From an uncultured Collinsella sp. (lineage in GTDB: Bacteria; Actinomycetota; Coriobacteriia; Coriobacteriales; Coriobacteriaceae), in contig CABSBA010000052.1 in the NCBI GenBank assembly GCA_902475825.1, forward strand, positions 1 to 9,281: 9,281 bases of DNA, written 5' to 3'. Within the stretch, counting starts at the first letter, position 1. Every line of letters starts with the position of its first letter. Below are positions 1 through 7,549 of this stretch, piece by piece. Position numbers and translations under genes: made by a program. The notes beneath the pieces were generated by a model that made no database searches, was not told the DNA's origin, and saw only the letters and a list, made by a program, of their open reading frames with translations.

Positions 1-496
1 CAAAGGCAATGTTCCCCTGCTCGGTGGCAGCAAACAAGACAATGCCACCCGGTGTGTGACCGGGCGTCGCAATCACCTGCAGGCAGATATCGCCCACCTC
101 GATAGCATCGCCCTCGGCGAGCAGACGCGTCGGCTCCCCGGGGTCGGGCGTCTCAATGCCCCACATCGCTCGCTGTTCCTCGATGTTCGCATGCGGCACC
201 GCCACATCCTTAGCACACAGCTCATACTGGCAGCCCTCGCCAACGGTGGTTCGCACGCCGGCAACACCCCCAACATGATCGGCATGGCCATGAGTGCATA
301 CGGCGCCAAGCATGCGTACGCCGGGATGCTCGGCTCGAATATGCTCCACCAAGCGCTCGCCTTCCCATGCGGGGTCGATAATCACGCACTCATTGTCCGA
401 AATAACAGCATAGCTATTGGTCTGAATGGGACCGTTTACGAGCGTCTCGATCTCGACCGATCCCTTGGGAGTTAAATCCAAGGACACAGCATTCAT
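1..496 (-). CDS. MBL-fold metallo-hydrolase (glyoxalase II-like), 3' end outside the window
   Basis: The first 165 codons of a metallo-beta-lactamase-fold hydrolase; the rest lies beyond base 1. The fold's first metal motif, THGHADH, is at residues 68-74, giving ligands H69, H71, D73 and H74. A third ligand, H147, sits in TPGHTPG (144-150). The start MNAVSLDLTP followed by NGPIQTNSYAVIS and IIDPAWEGE (around residue 40) is typical of the small YcbL/glyoxalase II-like group, which binds two metal ions (usually zinc or iron) and hydrolyses thioesters such as S-lactoylglutathione; the substrate here is unknown. The ATG at 494-496 is preceded by a good ribosome-binding site (GAGAGGAGAGGGAC). It lies 84 bases after rel on the same strand, and in Firmicutes a hydrolase of this type often follows relA-dtd. 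No promoter is visible in the gap, so expression probably depends on transcription coming through rel. The family call is secure; the substrate is not. Confidence 0.9.
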   Translation of the reverse strand, partial: MNAVSLDLTPKGSVEIETLVNGPIQTNSYAVISDNECVIIDPAWEGERLVEHIRAEHPGVRMLGAVCTHGHADHVGGVAGVRTTVGEGCQYELCAKDVAVPHANIEEQRAMWGIETPDPGEPTRLLAEGDAIEVGDICLQVIATPGHTPGGIVLFAATEQGNIAF

Positions 497-516
497 GTCC
501 CTCTCCTCTCAATAGA

Positions 517-544
517 ACTCGAGGCATCAAACGATGCCTCGAGT
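517..544 (-). terminator. Strong hairpin between rel and the MBL hydrolase (terminator or partial terminator)
   Basis: A perfect 12-bp inverted repeat (517-528 with 533-544, containing CTCGAGGCATC and its complement) encloses a 4-base loop. On the minus strand the stem is followed by TCTATT, which is only a weak U-tract. It lies 36 bases after the rel stop and about 20 bases before the hydrolase start, immediately upstream of that gene's ribosome-binding site. A fully efficient terminator here would leave no room for a hydrolase promoter, so I infer a leaky terminator or an RNA-processing/stability hairpin. Confidence 0.6.
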
Positions 545-580
545 GTAGCGAATATCGATAATGTGGCACGTTCGTCGCGA

Positions 581-2941
581 CTAAACACGGCGCTTAAGCT
601 GGGCTCCACCCTCGCCGGGCATCAGGCGGCGCGCGTCGTAGACCGAGTCAACGCTGCTGATAGAGGCCAGCAGCGGATCCAGACCACTCGCGTCCGAAAT
701 CTCGACCATAAAACGCAGGGTCGCAATGCCCTCGCGGTTGGTCGAGGTAGCGGCGGAAAGGATATTGCCGCCCGCATCGCCAATGGCGATGGTGACGTCC
801 TTGAGTAGACCCATACGATCCAGGCACTCGACCACAATCTCGACCTGGAAAAGCGTATCGGCAGCACCGTCCCACTCCACGTCAATCATGCGCTCGGGGT
901 GCTCCATGAGGCCTTTGACGTTGGGGCAGTTGGCACGATGCACCGAGACACCTCGGCCGCGCGTGATGAAGCCGACGATATCGTCGCCCGTCACCGGATT
1001 GCAGCAATGCGCCAGACGGACCAGCAGGCCGCTGTTGCTCTCGCCCTTGACGATAATGCCGTTACTTGCGCTCTTGCCACGCTTTTGCGGCTTGCGGTTG
1101 GAGCCTCGAGCCGGCTGTTTCACGACCTCGGCGATAGCCTCGGCCTTGGTGACCTGTTCCTCGGGCTTGGGGTCCAAAATTTGCTCGACCTTGTTACCCA
1201 CGGCACGTGGGGCGACTTTGCCCGCGCCAACGGCTGCGAACAGGTCCTCGAGCTGTTTGTAGTTAAACTGCTCCGCCACGGCGTTGAGCGCACGCGTGGA
1301 TCGCGGCGTAGAGATGCCATACCCGCGTTTGCGCAGGTCCTTGGCCAGTATATCGCGACCGGCGGCAGCGTCATCGTCTTTGGTCGCAGCGGCGAAATAA
1401 CGGCGGATCTTTGACTTGGCCGAAGGCGTCTTGACGATCTTGAGCCAATCACGCGACGGCTTGGAGCTCTTGTTGGTCAGGATTTCAACGCGGTCGCCCG
1501 TCTTGATCTCGTGCGTAAGCGGCGCCACCGCACCGTTGATCTTGGCGCCGACGCAGTGATTGCCGACCTCGGTATGAACGGCGTAGGCAAAGTCGAGCGG
1601 TGTAGAGCCAGCACGAAGCGCCATGACCTCGCCCTTGGGCGTAAAGACAAAAATCTCCTGGTCAAACAAGTCGACCTTCAGCGAGTGCAGGTATTCCTTG
1701 GCGTCGGTGATCTCGTCAGACGCAGCCCAATCGAGCGAATGTTTGAGCCAGTTAATCTGGTCGTCTAGACGCTGGGCATCATTAGTCTTAGACGCAGACG
1801 ATCCGCCCGACTTCTTATAGAGCCAGTGGGCGGCGATGCCGTACTCGGCCTGCTCGTGCATCTCGTAGGTTCGAATCTGAATCTCGAGCGGGCGGGCCGT
1901 GGGGCCGATAACCGTCGTATGGAGCGACTGGTAGTTATTGACCTTGGGCATGGCGATATAGTCTTTAAAGCGACCGGGCATGGGATGCCACAAGGTATGC
2001 ACGGCGCCAAGCGTGGAATAGCAATCGCGCACCGAATGAGTGATGACGCGCAGCGCCACCAGGTCGTAAATCTCGGAGAACTCCTTGCCCTTGCGCTTCA
2101 TCTTTTGATAGATGGACCAATAGTGCTTGGAACGACCGTTGATCTGAAAGCCCTCAAGACCAATGCGATTGAGCTCATCGGTGAGCGTCTTGATGGTCTC
2201 GGCCAGATAACGCTCGCGAACCTCGCGCGACTCGGCTACCATGCGCGCGATGCGCTGGTAGGCATCGGGCTCCAAGTAGAAGAAGGACAGGTCCTCGAGC
2301 TCCCACTTGATAGAGCTCATGCCCAGGCGGTCGGCCAGAGGCGCGTATACGTCCATGGTCTCGCGCGCCTTAAACAGACGGCGGTCCTCGCGCAGGGCGG
2401 CAAGCGTGCGCATGTTATGCAGGCGGTCGGCGAGCTTGACGATGATGACGCGAATGTCCTTGGACATGGCAAGGAACATCTTGCGCAGCGTGAGGGCCTG
2501 CTTCTCGTCCATGCTGTCGACTTCGATGTTGGTAAGCTTGGTCACGCCGTCGACGAGTTCTGCCACGGTTTCGCCAAACAGGCCGGAAACATCGGTAAGC
2601 GAGGTCTCGGTATCCTCGACGGTATCGTGCAGCAGCGCGGCGCACACCACATCGCAGTCCATCTTGAGGTCGGCCAGAATGATGGCAACCTCGACGGGAT
2701 GGTTAATGTACATCTCGCCCGAGCGGCGCTTTTGGTTGCAGTGCTTCTCGGCGGCAAAGCAGTAGGCCTGCTCCACCTTGGAGAAGTCATCCTCATTCAT
2801 ATATTTGAGGCACAGGCGCTCCAGCTTGTCGTAGCTGTCCGCCATAATCTCGGGCGGCAGCTCATCGGCATGCTTATAGTGCTCCATCTCCGAAAACGGC
2901 TGGAGGGTGGAATCATGGGCGATACGGGCTGCGGCATCCAT
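581..2941 (-). CDS. rel: Bifunctional (p)ppGpp synthetase/hydrolase, RelA/SpoT (Rel) family
   Basis: A 786-residue, full-length long RSH protein of the cytoplasm. It makes (p)ppGpp from ATP and GDP/GTP under amino-acid starvation and also degrades it. The hydrolase HD domain keeps its manganese ligands: H81, H105-D106 in LLHDTVED, and D172 in KLADRLHN, each 28 residues after the equivalents in streptococcal Rel. The synthetase domain has the RFKDYI form (324-329) that marks bifunctional enzymes rather than the EXDD of RelA, then NNYQSLHT and EIQIRT (353-358). Next come a TGS domain (about 427-490), a helical region, a Cys/His zinc-finger-like domain (H645, C646, C647, H668, C672) and a C-terminal ACT domain (about 695-775), which sense the ribosome. 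No key residue appears lost. The ATG at 2939-2941 has GGGGA five bases upstream, in the 15-base gap after recJ, so translation is probably coupled. Firm call. Confidence 0.98.
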   Translation of the reverse strand: MDAAARIAHDSTLQPFSEMEHYKHADELPPEIMADSYDKLERLCLKYMNEDDFSKVEQAYCFAAEKHCNQKRRSGEMYINHPVEVAIILADLKMDCDVVCAALLHDTVEDTETSLTDVSGLFGETVAELVDGVTKLTNIEVDSMDEKQALTLRKMFLAMSKDIRVIIVKLADRLHNMRTLAALREDRRLFKARETMDVYAPLADRLGMSSIKWELEDLSFFYLEPDAYQRIARMVAESREVRERYLAETIKTLTDELNRIGLEGFQINGRSKHYWSIYQKMKRKGKEFSEIYDLVALRVITHSVRDCYSTLGAVHTLWHPMPGRFKDYIAMPKVNNYQSLHTTVIGPTARPLEIQIRTYEMHEQAEYGIAAHWLYKKSGGSSASKTNDAQRLDDQINWLKHSLDWAASDEITDAKEYLHSLKVDLFDQEIFVFTPKGEVMALRAGSTPLDFAYAVHTEVGNHCVGAKINGAVAPLTHEIKTGDRVEILTNKSSKPSRDWLKIVKTPSAKSKIRRYFAAATKDDDAAAGRDILAKDLRKRGYGISTPRSTRALNAVAEQFNYKQLEDLFAAVGAGKVAPRAVGNKVEQILDPKPEEQVTKAEAIAEVVKQPARGSNRKPQKRGKSASNGIIVKGESNSGLLVRLAHCCNPVTGDDIVGFITRGRGVSVHRANCPNVKGLMEHPERMIDVEWDGAADTLFQVEIVVECLDRMGLLKDVTIAIGDAGGNILSAATSTNREGIATLRFMVEISDASGLDPLLASISSVDSVYDARRLMPGEGGAQLKRRV

Positions 2942-2956
2942 CGAGGTCCCCTTCCC

Positions 2957-5900
2957 CTAGGCCCGCGGTACGATCGGGCGGTTAACTTTGGCTAGCATAT
3001 CAGAAGCGCACGAATCGAGTGCCCAGCTCCGAAAAGCCGTGAACTCCATGCGCGAGCGCAAGCCCTCCAAATAGCGAATTGACCTGCTTAATTGCACGCG
3101 ACCGGGGTTTTCTGCCATTGAGATGCGACGCGTATCGTCAAACCCCGAAACGCGACAGAAACCGAGCTCTTCGAAGATTCCCAAGCCGCTTGCCACCGAG
3201 CGCTCATCGACCGGCGTGCGCGCGTCGATTGCAAGGCACATCTGCGCAATGTCGATATCGCTTGCGCAGAATGAATCGTCCCCTGTCTTGCCACGGTTGG
3301 AGCGCCACATGGTCTGCAGCGCACGATAGAGCGTGACGAGCTCATCGCGCTCGGGCGCGTAACAATCGAGCAGGCGCTCGTTAATGCGAGCGTCGCGCGA
3401 CGAATAGAGCAGGTGAATCACGGCAGGCTGTCCATCGCGACCGGCACGGCCACTCATCTGGTTAAACTCAATCGCACCAAACGGCATGTGGTAGAGCACG
3501 ACATGACGGATATCGGGCAGGTTGACGCCCTCACCGAAGGCCGAGGTTGAAACGATGCAGCTGAGACTTCCGTCTCTAAAGGCTTCCTCAACACGGCGGC
3601 GATCGGAGCGCGCAAGCCCGGCGTTATAGAACGCGATCTGGGTCGCACAGTCGGGCACGCGTTTGCGCAACGTCTTGGCAAGCGACACGGACTGGTCGCG
3701 TGAGTTCACGTAGATAACGGTCTTCTCCCCCGTCGCCACGATCGACACCAGGCGATTTTCGCGGCTCGCAAGGTCTCGGTCATCCTCGAGCTGCAAGTTC
3801 TCGCGCACCGTCTCGTCGACCACCGTGCGGGTAATCGGTAGCACGCGGGCGAGCTCGGCCACAACCGGAGCCGTTGCGGTGGCAGTCGCGGCCATGACAA
3901 CGGGGTTGCCCAGGGCCTTGAGAATATCGGGCATGTCGAGGTATGCGCTCCGGTCACCGCCCTTGGCAAGACCGGCATGGTGTGCCTCATCGATAACGAC
4001 AAAGCCGATACGTCCAGAACGCGCAAAGCGATCGCGATGGATGGAAAGGAACTCAGGCGTCGTGAGAACGATGCCGGTGCGACCCGAAGCCAGGCCGGCA
4101 AACACGTCATCGCGCGCGGCTTCCACGGTCTCGCCGGTCAGCACGCCTACGCCAATGCCGAGCGCGGCCATCGTCGACGAGAGGTGATAGGCCTGGTCGG
4201 CAACGAGCGCGCGCAGTGGATAGACAAAGATACTCGCACGCCCGCGAAGAACCGCCTCGCGCGCGGCATGCACATGGAAGATAAGAGACTTGCCGCGCCC
4301 CGTTCCCATAACGGCCAGAACACTTTGGTGATCGGCCAGGGCATCGAGCGCCTCGACCTGCGCGCGGTGCGGCTGGTTCGATCCGATAAAGCTGTGAATG
4401 AGTGAGCGCGTGAGCTCGGTATAGGAAAGCTGGGCAAGCGTCTCGCGTTTACGCGACTCCAGGCGCAGCCCAGAATCCGCCGGTTGTACGCCGCGGCGAA
4501 GCTCACATGCCGGGTCGTCAACGCTGGGCGCCGTGGTATCGCGGACCAAGACATCCTTAATCATGAGCTTTGGCTTTACGCGACCTTGCCAATGCTCGGC
4601 AACGGCCTCGAACACCAAGTCGACAGCGCTGTCGCAATTGATAAGCCTATCGATCTGCGGCACACGAAACATGATGGCCGGCACACTCGCGGCGCCATCC
4701 GTCGCCACGAAGCGCATATGCTCGCCGGTCTTGCCCACCACGGCGCGATCGCACATCGTCACGCCCTCGGCAGCCAGCAGCGGCACCTTATTACCCTGGC
4801 CAAACGGCTCAAGGCGGGAAATCTGCTCGATGGTCTCGATATTCAATTCGGAAAGGTCAACCGTGGCGGCAACCTCGTCGGTGTCCTCAAAGTCCTCGGC
4901 GGGAAGCTCGGACAACGCGGCGGAAAGGCGACGACGAAACTCATCGAGCTTAGACGCCTCGATGGTCACGCCCACCGCACCGGCATGTCCGCCGCGGCGA
5001 ATCAGCAGGTCGGAGCAGCGCTCGACGGCTTCGAACAGGTTGACCTTGCCCACCGAGCGACCCGAGCCACGTGCTATACCGTCCTCGATAGAGAAGAGCA
5101 ACGCCGGCACGTGATAGCGATTGGTCAGGCGGCTCGCCACGATGCCCTTAACGCCCTCGTGCCAGCCCTCGCCGCCCACGACAATCGCGCGCCCGCCATC
5201 GTAGGTCTCCTCGACCTTTGCCATGGCATCGCGCGTGAGCTCCGCCTCAATCTCGCGACGCTGACGGTTGATCTCCTCGAGCTCGGCTGCCAGTGCACTT
5301 GCCTCGATAGGATCACGGGCAAGCAGCAGGTCGAGCGCCAGCTTGGGATCGGCCATGCGGCCGGCGGCGTTTAAGCGGGGAATGAGCGAGAACGATAGGC
5401 CGTCCGCCGTAATGGTAGAAAGGTCGGCCTTGGCGAGCGCTGCAAGCGCAATGTAGCCGGGACGAGCCGTCACGCGCATCTGTTGGATGCCCTCGGCGAC
5501 CAACGCGCGGTTCTCGGCCGTCAACGGCATCATGTCAGACACGGTGCCCAGCGCCGCAACCTCAATCAGCGAACGCCAATACGACGGCTTGCCCAGACGC
5601 TCGCCCAAAACCTGCACCAGCTTGAGCGCCACACCGGCACCGGCAAGTTCACGCGAGGGCCCCTCATCCTCGAGCTTGGGGTCGGTCAGGGGCACGCCCT
5701 GCGGCACCTGGTCGGACGGCTCATGATGGTCCGTAACCACCAGATCGATTCCCAGGCTCTCCAGATAGGAGACCTCTTCCTTGGCCGCGATACCGTTATC
5801 GACGGTCACGATCAGATTGGGTTGGGCGAGCTTGTTGACGCGGTCGAGCGCCGCGCGCGAAAGGCCATATCCCTCGTCAAAGCGGTGCGGGATAAACGGT

Positions 5901-6244
5901 GTGACATCGGCGCCAAACGTCCGCAGCGCCTCGGTCAACAGACAAGTCGACGTAATGCCGTCGACGTCAAAATCACCAAAGACGGCGATGCGTTCGTGGT
6001 TGCGAATGGCGCGCTCGACACGATCGGCAACAACCGACATACCCGGAATGACGAGCGGATCGGCCCAATCACGGTCGAGCGAAGGCGTCAAAAATAGCTG
6101 TCCTTCCTCAATCGAGGCAATGCCGTGCGCAACCATAATGCGTGCCACCAGCCCGGGTATGCCCAGACCAGCCGAAAGCTCCTTTTCGAGCTCGGGATTT
6201 TGCTGAGCGACCGCCCAGCGATGCGTCGTCTTAAGCGATGACAT
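2957..6244 (-). CDS. recJ: RecJ single-strand DNA exonuclease fused to a RecQ-like DEAH helicase
   Basis: A 1095-residue fusion; ordinary RecJ proteins are about 570-790. Residues 1-570 are a complete RecJ: DHH motifs GDFDVDG (90-96), VDNG (148-151), TDHH (171-174) and GTVSD (233-237), the DHHA1 domain with GEGWHEGVKGI and RGGHAG (417-422), then an OB-like stretch (LEPFGQGN, 478-485). Residues about 625-950 are a superfamily 2 helicase: Walker A GTGRGKS (647-653), DEAH (752-755), TATATA, GEGVNLP (904-910) and GRAGRDGQ (932-939), most like RecQ. No RecQ-type four-cysteine zinc domain follows; the last 130 residues resemble the winged-helix end of Firmicutes RecJ. RecJ degrades single strands 5' to 3' in recombination and repair, and a helicase on the same chain could feed it substrate. 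I chose the ATG at 6242-6244 (GGGGGTG seven bases upstream) over a GTG at 6287-6289, which has no suitable ribosome site and would add 15 residues. First gene of the recJ-rel-hydrolase unit. Confidence 0.95.
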   Translation of the reverse strand: MSSLKTTHRWAVAQQNPELEKELSAGLGIPGLVARIMVAHGIASIEEGQLFLTPSLDRDWADPLVIPGMSVVADRVERAIRNHERIAVFGDFDVDGITSTCLLTEALRTFGADVTPFIPHRFDEGYGLSRAALDRVNKLAQPNLIVTVDNGIAAKEEVSYLESLGIDLVVTDHHEPSDQVPQGVPLTDPKLEDEGPSRELAGAGVALKLVQVLGERLGKPSYWRSLIEVAALGTVSDMMPLTAENRALVAEGIQQMRVTARPGYIALAALAKADLSTITADGLSFSLIPRLNAAGRMADPKLALDLLLARDPIEASALAAELEEINRQRREIEAELTRDAMAKVEETYDGGRAIVVGGEGWHEGVKGIVASRLTNRYHVPALLFSIEDGIARGSGRSVGKVNLFEAVERCSDLLIRRGGHAGAVGVTIEASKLDEFRRRLSAALSELPAEDFEDTDEVAATVDLSELNIETIEQISRLEPFGQGNKVPLLAAEGVTMCDRAVVGKTGEHMRFVATDGAASVPAIMFRVPQIDRLINCDSAVDLVFEAVAEHWQGRVKPKLMIKDVLVRDTTAPSVDDPACELRRGVQPADSGLRLESRKRETLAQLSYTELTRSLIHSFIGSNQPHRAQVEALDALADHQSVLAVMGTGRGKSLIFHVHAAREAVLRGRASIFVYPLRALVADQAYHLSSTMAALGIGVGVLTGETVEAARDDVFAGLASGRTGIVLTTPEFLSIHRDRFARSGRIGFVVIDEAHHAGLAKGGDRSAYLDMPDILKALGNPVVMAATATATAPVVAELARVLPITRTVVDETVRENLQLEDDRDLASRENRLVSIVATGEKTVIYVNSRDQSVSLAKTLRKRVPDCATQIAFYNAGLARSDRRRVEEAFRDGSLSCIVSTSAFGEGVNLPDIRHVVLYHMPFGAIEFNQMSGRAGRDGQPAVIHLLYSSRDARINERLLDCYAPERDELVTLYRALQTMWRSNRGKTGDDSFCASDIDIAQMCLAIDARTPVDERSVASGLGIFEELGFCRVSGFDDTRRISMAENPGRVQLSRSIRYLEGLRSRMEFTAFRSWALDSCASDMLAKVNRPIVPRA

Positions 6245-6296
6245 AGGCGCCCACCCCCGATAGGGGCAGGTCGCCGTGATACCTCTCACGGTTCAT
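6231..6296 (-). CDS. Possible 21-codon leader ORF overlapping the recJ start
   Basis: An ATG at 6294-6296 has a good ribosome-binding site, AGAGGA at 6306-6311, nine bases upstream. It opens a 21-codon frame (MNRERYHGDL...) that ends at TAA 6231-6233, 11 bases inside recJ. It is out of frame with recJ, whose preferred ATG (6244) lies within it. If translated, it would place a terminating ribosome on the recJ start and could couple or dampen recJ translation. The peptide matches nothing I recognise and a frame this short arises by chance, so this is a candidate only. Confidence 0.25.
   Translation of the reverse strand: MNRERYHGDLPLSGVGAYVIA
6252..6258 (-). promoter_or_regulatory. Ribosome-binding site that decides the recJ start
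   Basis: GGGGGTG on the minus strand, seven bases before the ATG at 6244. It supports that start over the GTG at 6289, which has only the AGAGGA site 16 bases away, too far for normal use. The site lies in a short CCCC/GGGG fold-back (TGCCCCTATCGGGGGTG), which could partly mask it. Confidence 0.55.
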
Positions 6297-6316
6297 AGCG
6301 ATGAGTCCTCTGTGTA

Positions 6317-6334
6317 TGCCCGCTTCGGCAGGCA
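6317..6334 (-). other. Leader hairpin upstream of recJ
   Basis: On the minus strand, TGCCTGC and GCGGGCA form a seven-pair stem (one T-G wobble) closed by a CGAA loop. It falls between the predicted transcription start (about 6346) and the AGAGGA ribosome-binding site at 6306-6311. No U-tract follows, so it is not a simple terminator; an mRNA-stability or translational role is possible. Confidence 0.4.
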
Positions 6335-6352
6335 GATCTGTTGAACGGATTT

Positions 6353-6358
6353 ATTATA
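6353..6358 (-). promoter_or_regulatory. Promoter -10 box for the recJ-rel-hydrolase unit
   Basis: A perfect TATAAT on the minus strand, in a short AT-rich island (GGTATAATAAATCC) within a GC-rich region. It is correctly placed to start a transcript near 6346, about 100 bases before the recJ ATG. The hexamer 17 bases further upstream does not resemble TTGACA, so the -35 element is weak or replaced by an activator. This is the only convincing promoter seen for the three-gene unit. Confidence 0.6.
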
Positions 6359-6520
6359 CCGTGCGGCACGGACGCAGAGCCTCGCAGCACGCCGTGGTTT
6401 CGGTAAACGATGCCGGTAATAGCCTCGAAATAATCGAGCGTTTCTAACGCACGGATGCATGCGAGCGTCTAGCATATCCATTCAAAACGGATTTACGAGC
6501 AAAGGGAGTCACAAGAGCAG

Positions 6521-7519
6521 ATGAAGCAATGGGTTGGACTGGGAAAGTTCCTCGCGGGGCATATGCAGGTCGTCGTTCCGATTTGCGTAACGCTCGGTGT
6601 GCTCTTTCCCCAGCAGATCGGCGTACTTAAGCCCATCGTTCCCGCTCTCTTCGCCTTTATGACGTTCCAAGGCGCGCTCAGTAACACCTTCCACCAGGTA
6701 GCCGAGGTGTTCCGCCGTCCGCTGCACCTGATTTTGGCGCTGCTCGTCTCGGCGGTGCTTATTCCCATAGCAGCTTATGCCATGGGATCGCTGTTCTTTG
6801 GCTCCAACCCCAACCTTGTCTGCGGCATCGTGCTCGAGTACAGCGTACCCGTGGCAGTCACTGCCTTTATGTGGATTAGCATGTTCGGCGGCAACGGCCC
6901 GCTCGCGCTCACCATTATCCTGACGTCCTCGGTTATCTCGCCTGTGACGATTCCGCTCACGCTGAAGCTCTTGCTGGGTGCCACCGTCTCGATCGATGTG
7001 CCGAGCATGATGCAGGACATGGCCTTTATGATCGCCATCCCCGCCGTGCTCGGCATCGTGATCAACGAGCTCACGCGTGGATGGGGACACGAGAAGCTCT
7101 CCCCCGCGCTCTCGCCCGCCTGCAAGTTCATGATGATAGGCGTTATCGCCTCCAACTCCACCGCCATGAGCGAGTACGTGCTGCACATGAACGCGGTGCG
7201 TCTGGAAGTCGCCCTCTTTATTTTGACCTTCGCCATCAGCGGCTTTGTCGTCGGCATTCTGGTCGCCCGCGCACTGCATCTGCCATATAGCGAGACGACT
7301 ACCATGTGCTTTACCTGCGGCATGCGTAATATCTCTTCGGGCGCCGTCATCGCCACGCAGTACTTTCCGGGCGAAGTCGTGTTTCCCGTCATGTGCGGAA
7401 CGCTGTTTCAGCAGGTACTCGCCTCGTTTATCGGGCATCTCTTTGAGCGTCTAACCGGCGAGGAGCGTGCCGCCCAGCGCAAGCGCGTCGAGGCCGGCCG
7501 CGACGCCATGGCACGCTAG
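6521..7519 (+). CDS. BASS-family (bile acid:sodium symporter-like) membrane transporter
   Basis: A 332-residue integral membrane protein with about nine or ten hydrophobic segments (for example 18-30, 36-50, 68-93, 98-120, 127-152, 166-183, 203-213, 228-250, 285-305), a short N-terminus and a charged C-terminal tail. The pattern TSSVISPVTIPLTL (135-148) and CGMRN (266-270), in the crossover region where the family has ExGxQN, place it in the SBF/BASS superfamily, whose members move bile acids, pantothenate, pyruvate or other organic anions. The substrate cannot be read from the sequence. Residues that bind sodium in structurally known members look replaced. The ATG at 6521 has AAGGGAG 12 bases upstream, a little far. 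It is divergent from recJ across about 225 bases and convergent with the GalT-like gene, 30 bases away. No clear promoter could be assigned. Confidence 0.85.
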   Translation: MKQWVGLGKFLAGHMQVVVPICVTLGVLFPQQIGVLKPIVPALFAFMTFQGALSNTFHQVAEVFRRPLHLILALLVSAVLIPIAAYAMGSLFFGSNPNLVCGIVLEYSVPVAVTAFMWISMFGGNGPLALTIILTSSVISPVTIPLTLKLLLGATVSIDVPSMMQDMAFMIAIPAVLGIVINELTRGWGHEKLSPALSPACKFMMIGVIASNSTAMSEYVLHMNAVRLEVALFILTFAISGFVVGILVARALHLPYSETTTMCFTCGMRNISSGAVIATQYFPGEVVFPVMCGTLFQQVLASFIGHLFERLTGEERAAQRKRVEAGRDAMAR

Positions 7520-7549
7520 ACTGTCCGCATTACGCGGGTGTTAGTCCTG

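Noticed and set aside
1826..2995. A 389-codon open frame on the plus strand, opposite rel.
   Set aside because: It lies entirely antisense to a fully conserved rel gene in GC-rich DNA, where such shadow frames are common, and its product matches no family and has no convincing ribosome site.
4484..5374. A 296-codon plus-strand frame opposite recJ.
   Set aside because: Antisense shadow of the conserved RecJ DHHA1/OB region; low-complexity composition and no recognisable domain.
6424..6449. Two small adjacent palindromes (CTCGA/TCGAG and CGTT/AACG) upstream of the transporter.
   Set aside because: Stems of five and four base pairs are within chance expectation; neither a terminator nor an operator can be supported.
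6293..6481. A 62-codon minus-strand frame whose TGA overlaps the ATG of the leader ORF (ATGA).
   Set aside because: It begins upstream of the TATAAT box, so the predicted transcript would not carry its start; the product is arginine-rich with no ribosome site or known motif.
6509..7438. A 309-codon minus-strand frame opposite the transporter.
   Set aside because: Rich in His, Gly, Arg, Asp and Glu, as expected from the reverse of hydrophobic membrane-protein codons; the plus-strand gene is clearly the real one.
7520..7549. Possible bidirectional terminator between the convergent transporter and GalT-like genes.
   Set aside because: Only a four-base-pair stem (CCGC/GCGG) is present, with no U-tract on either strand.
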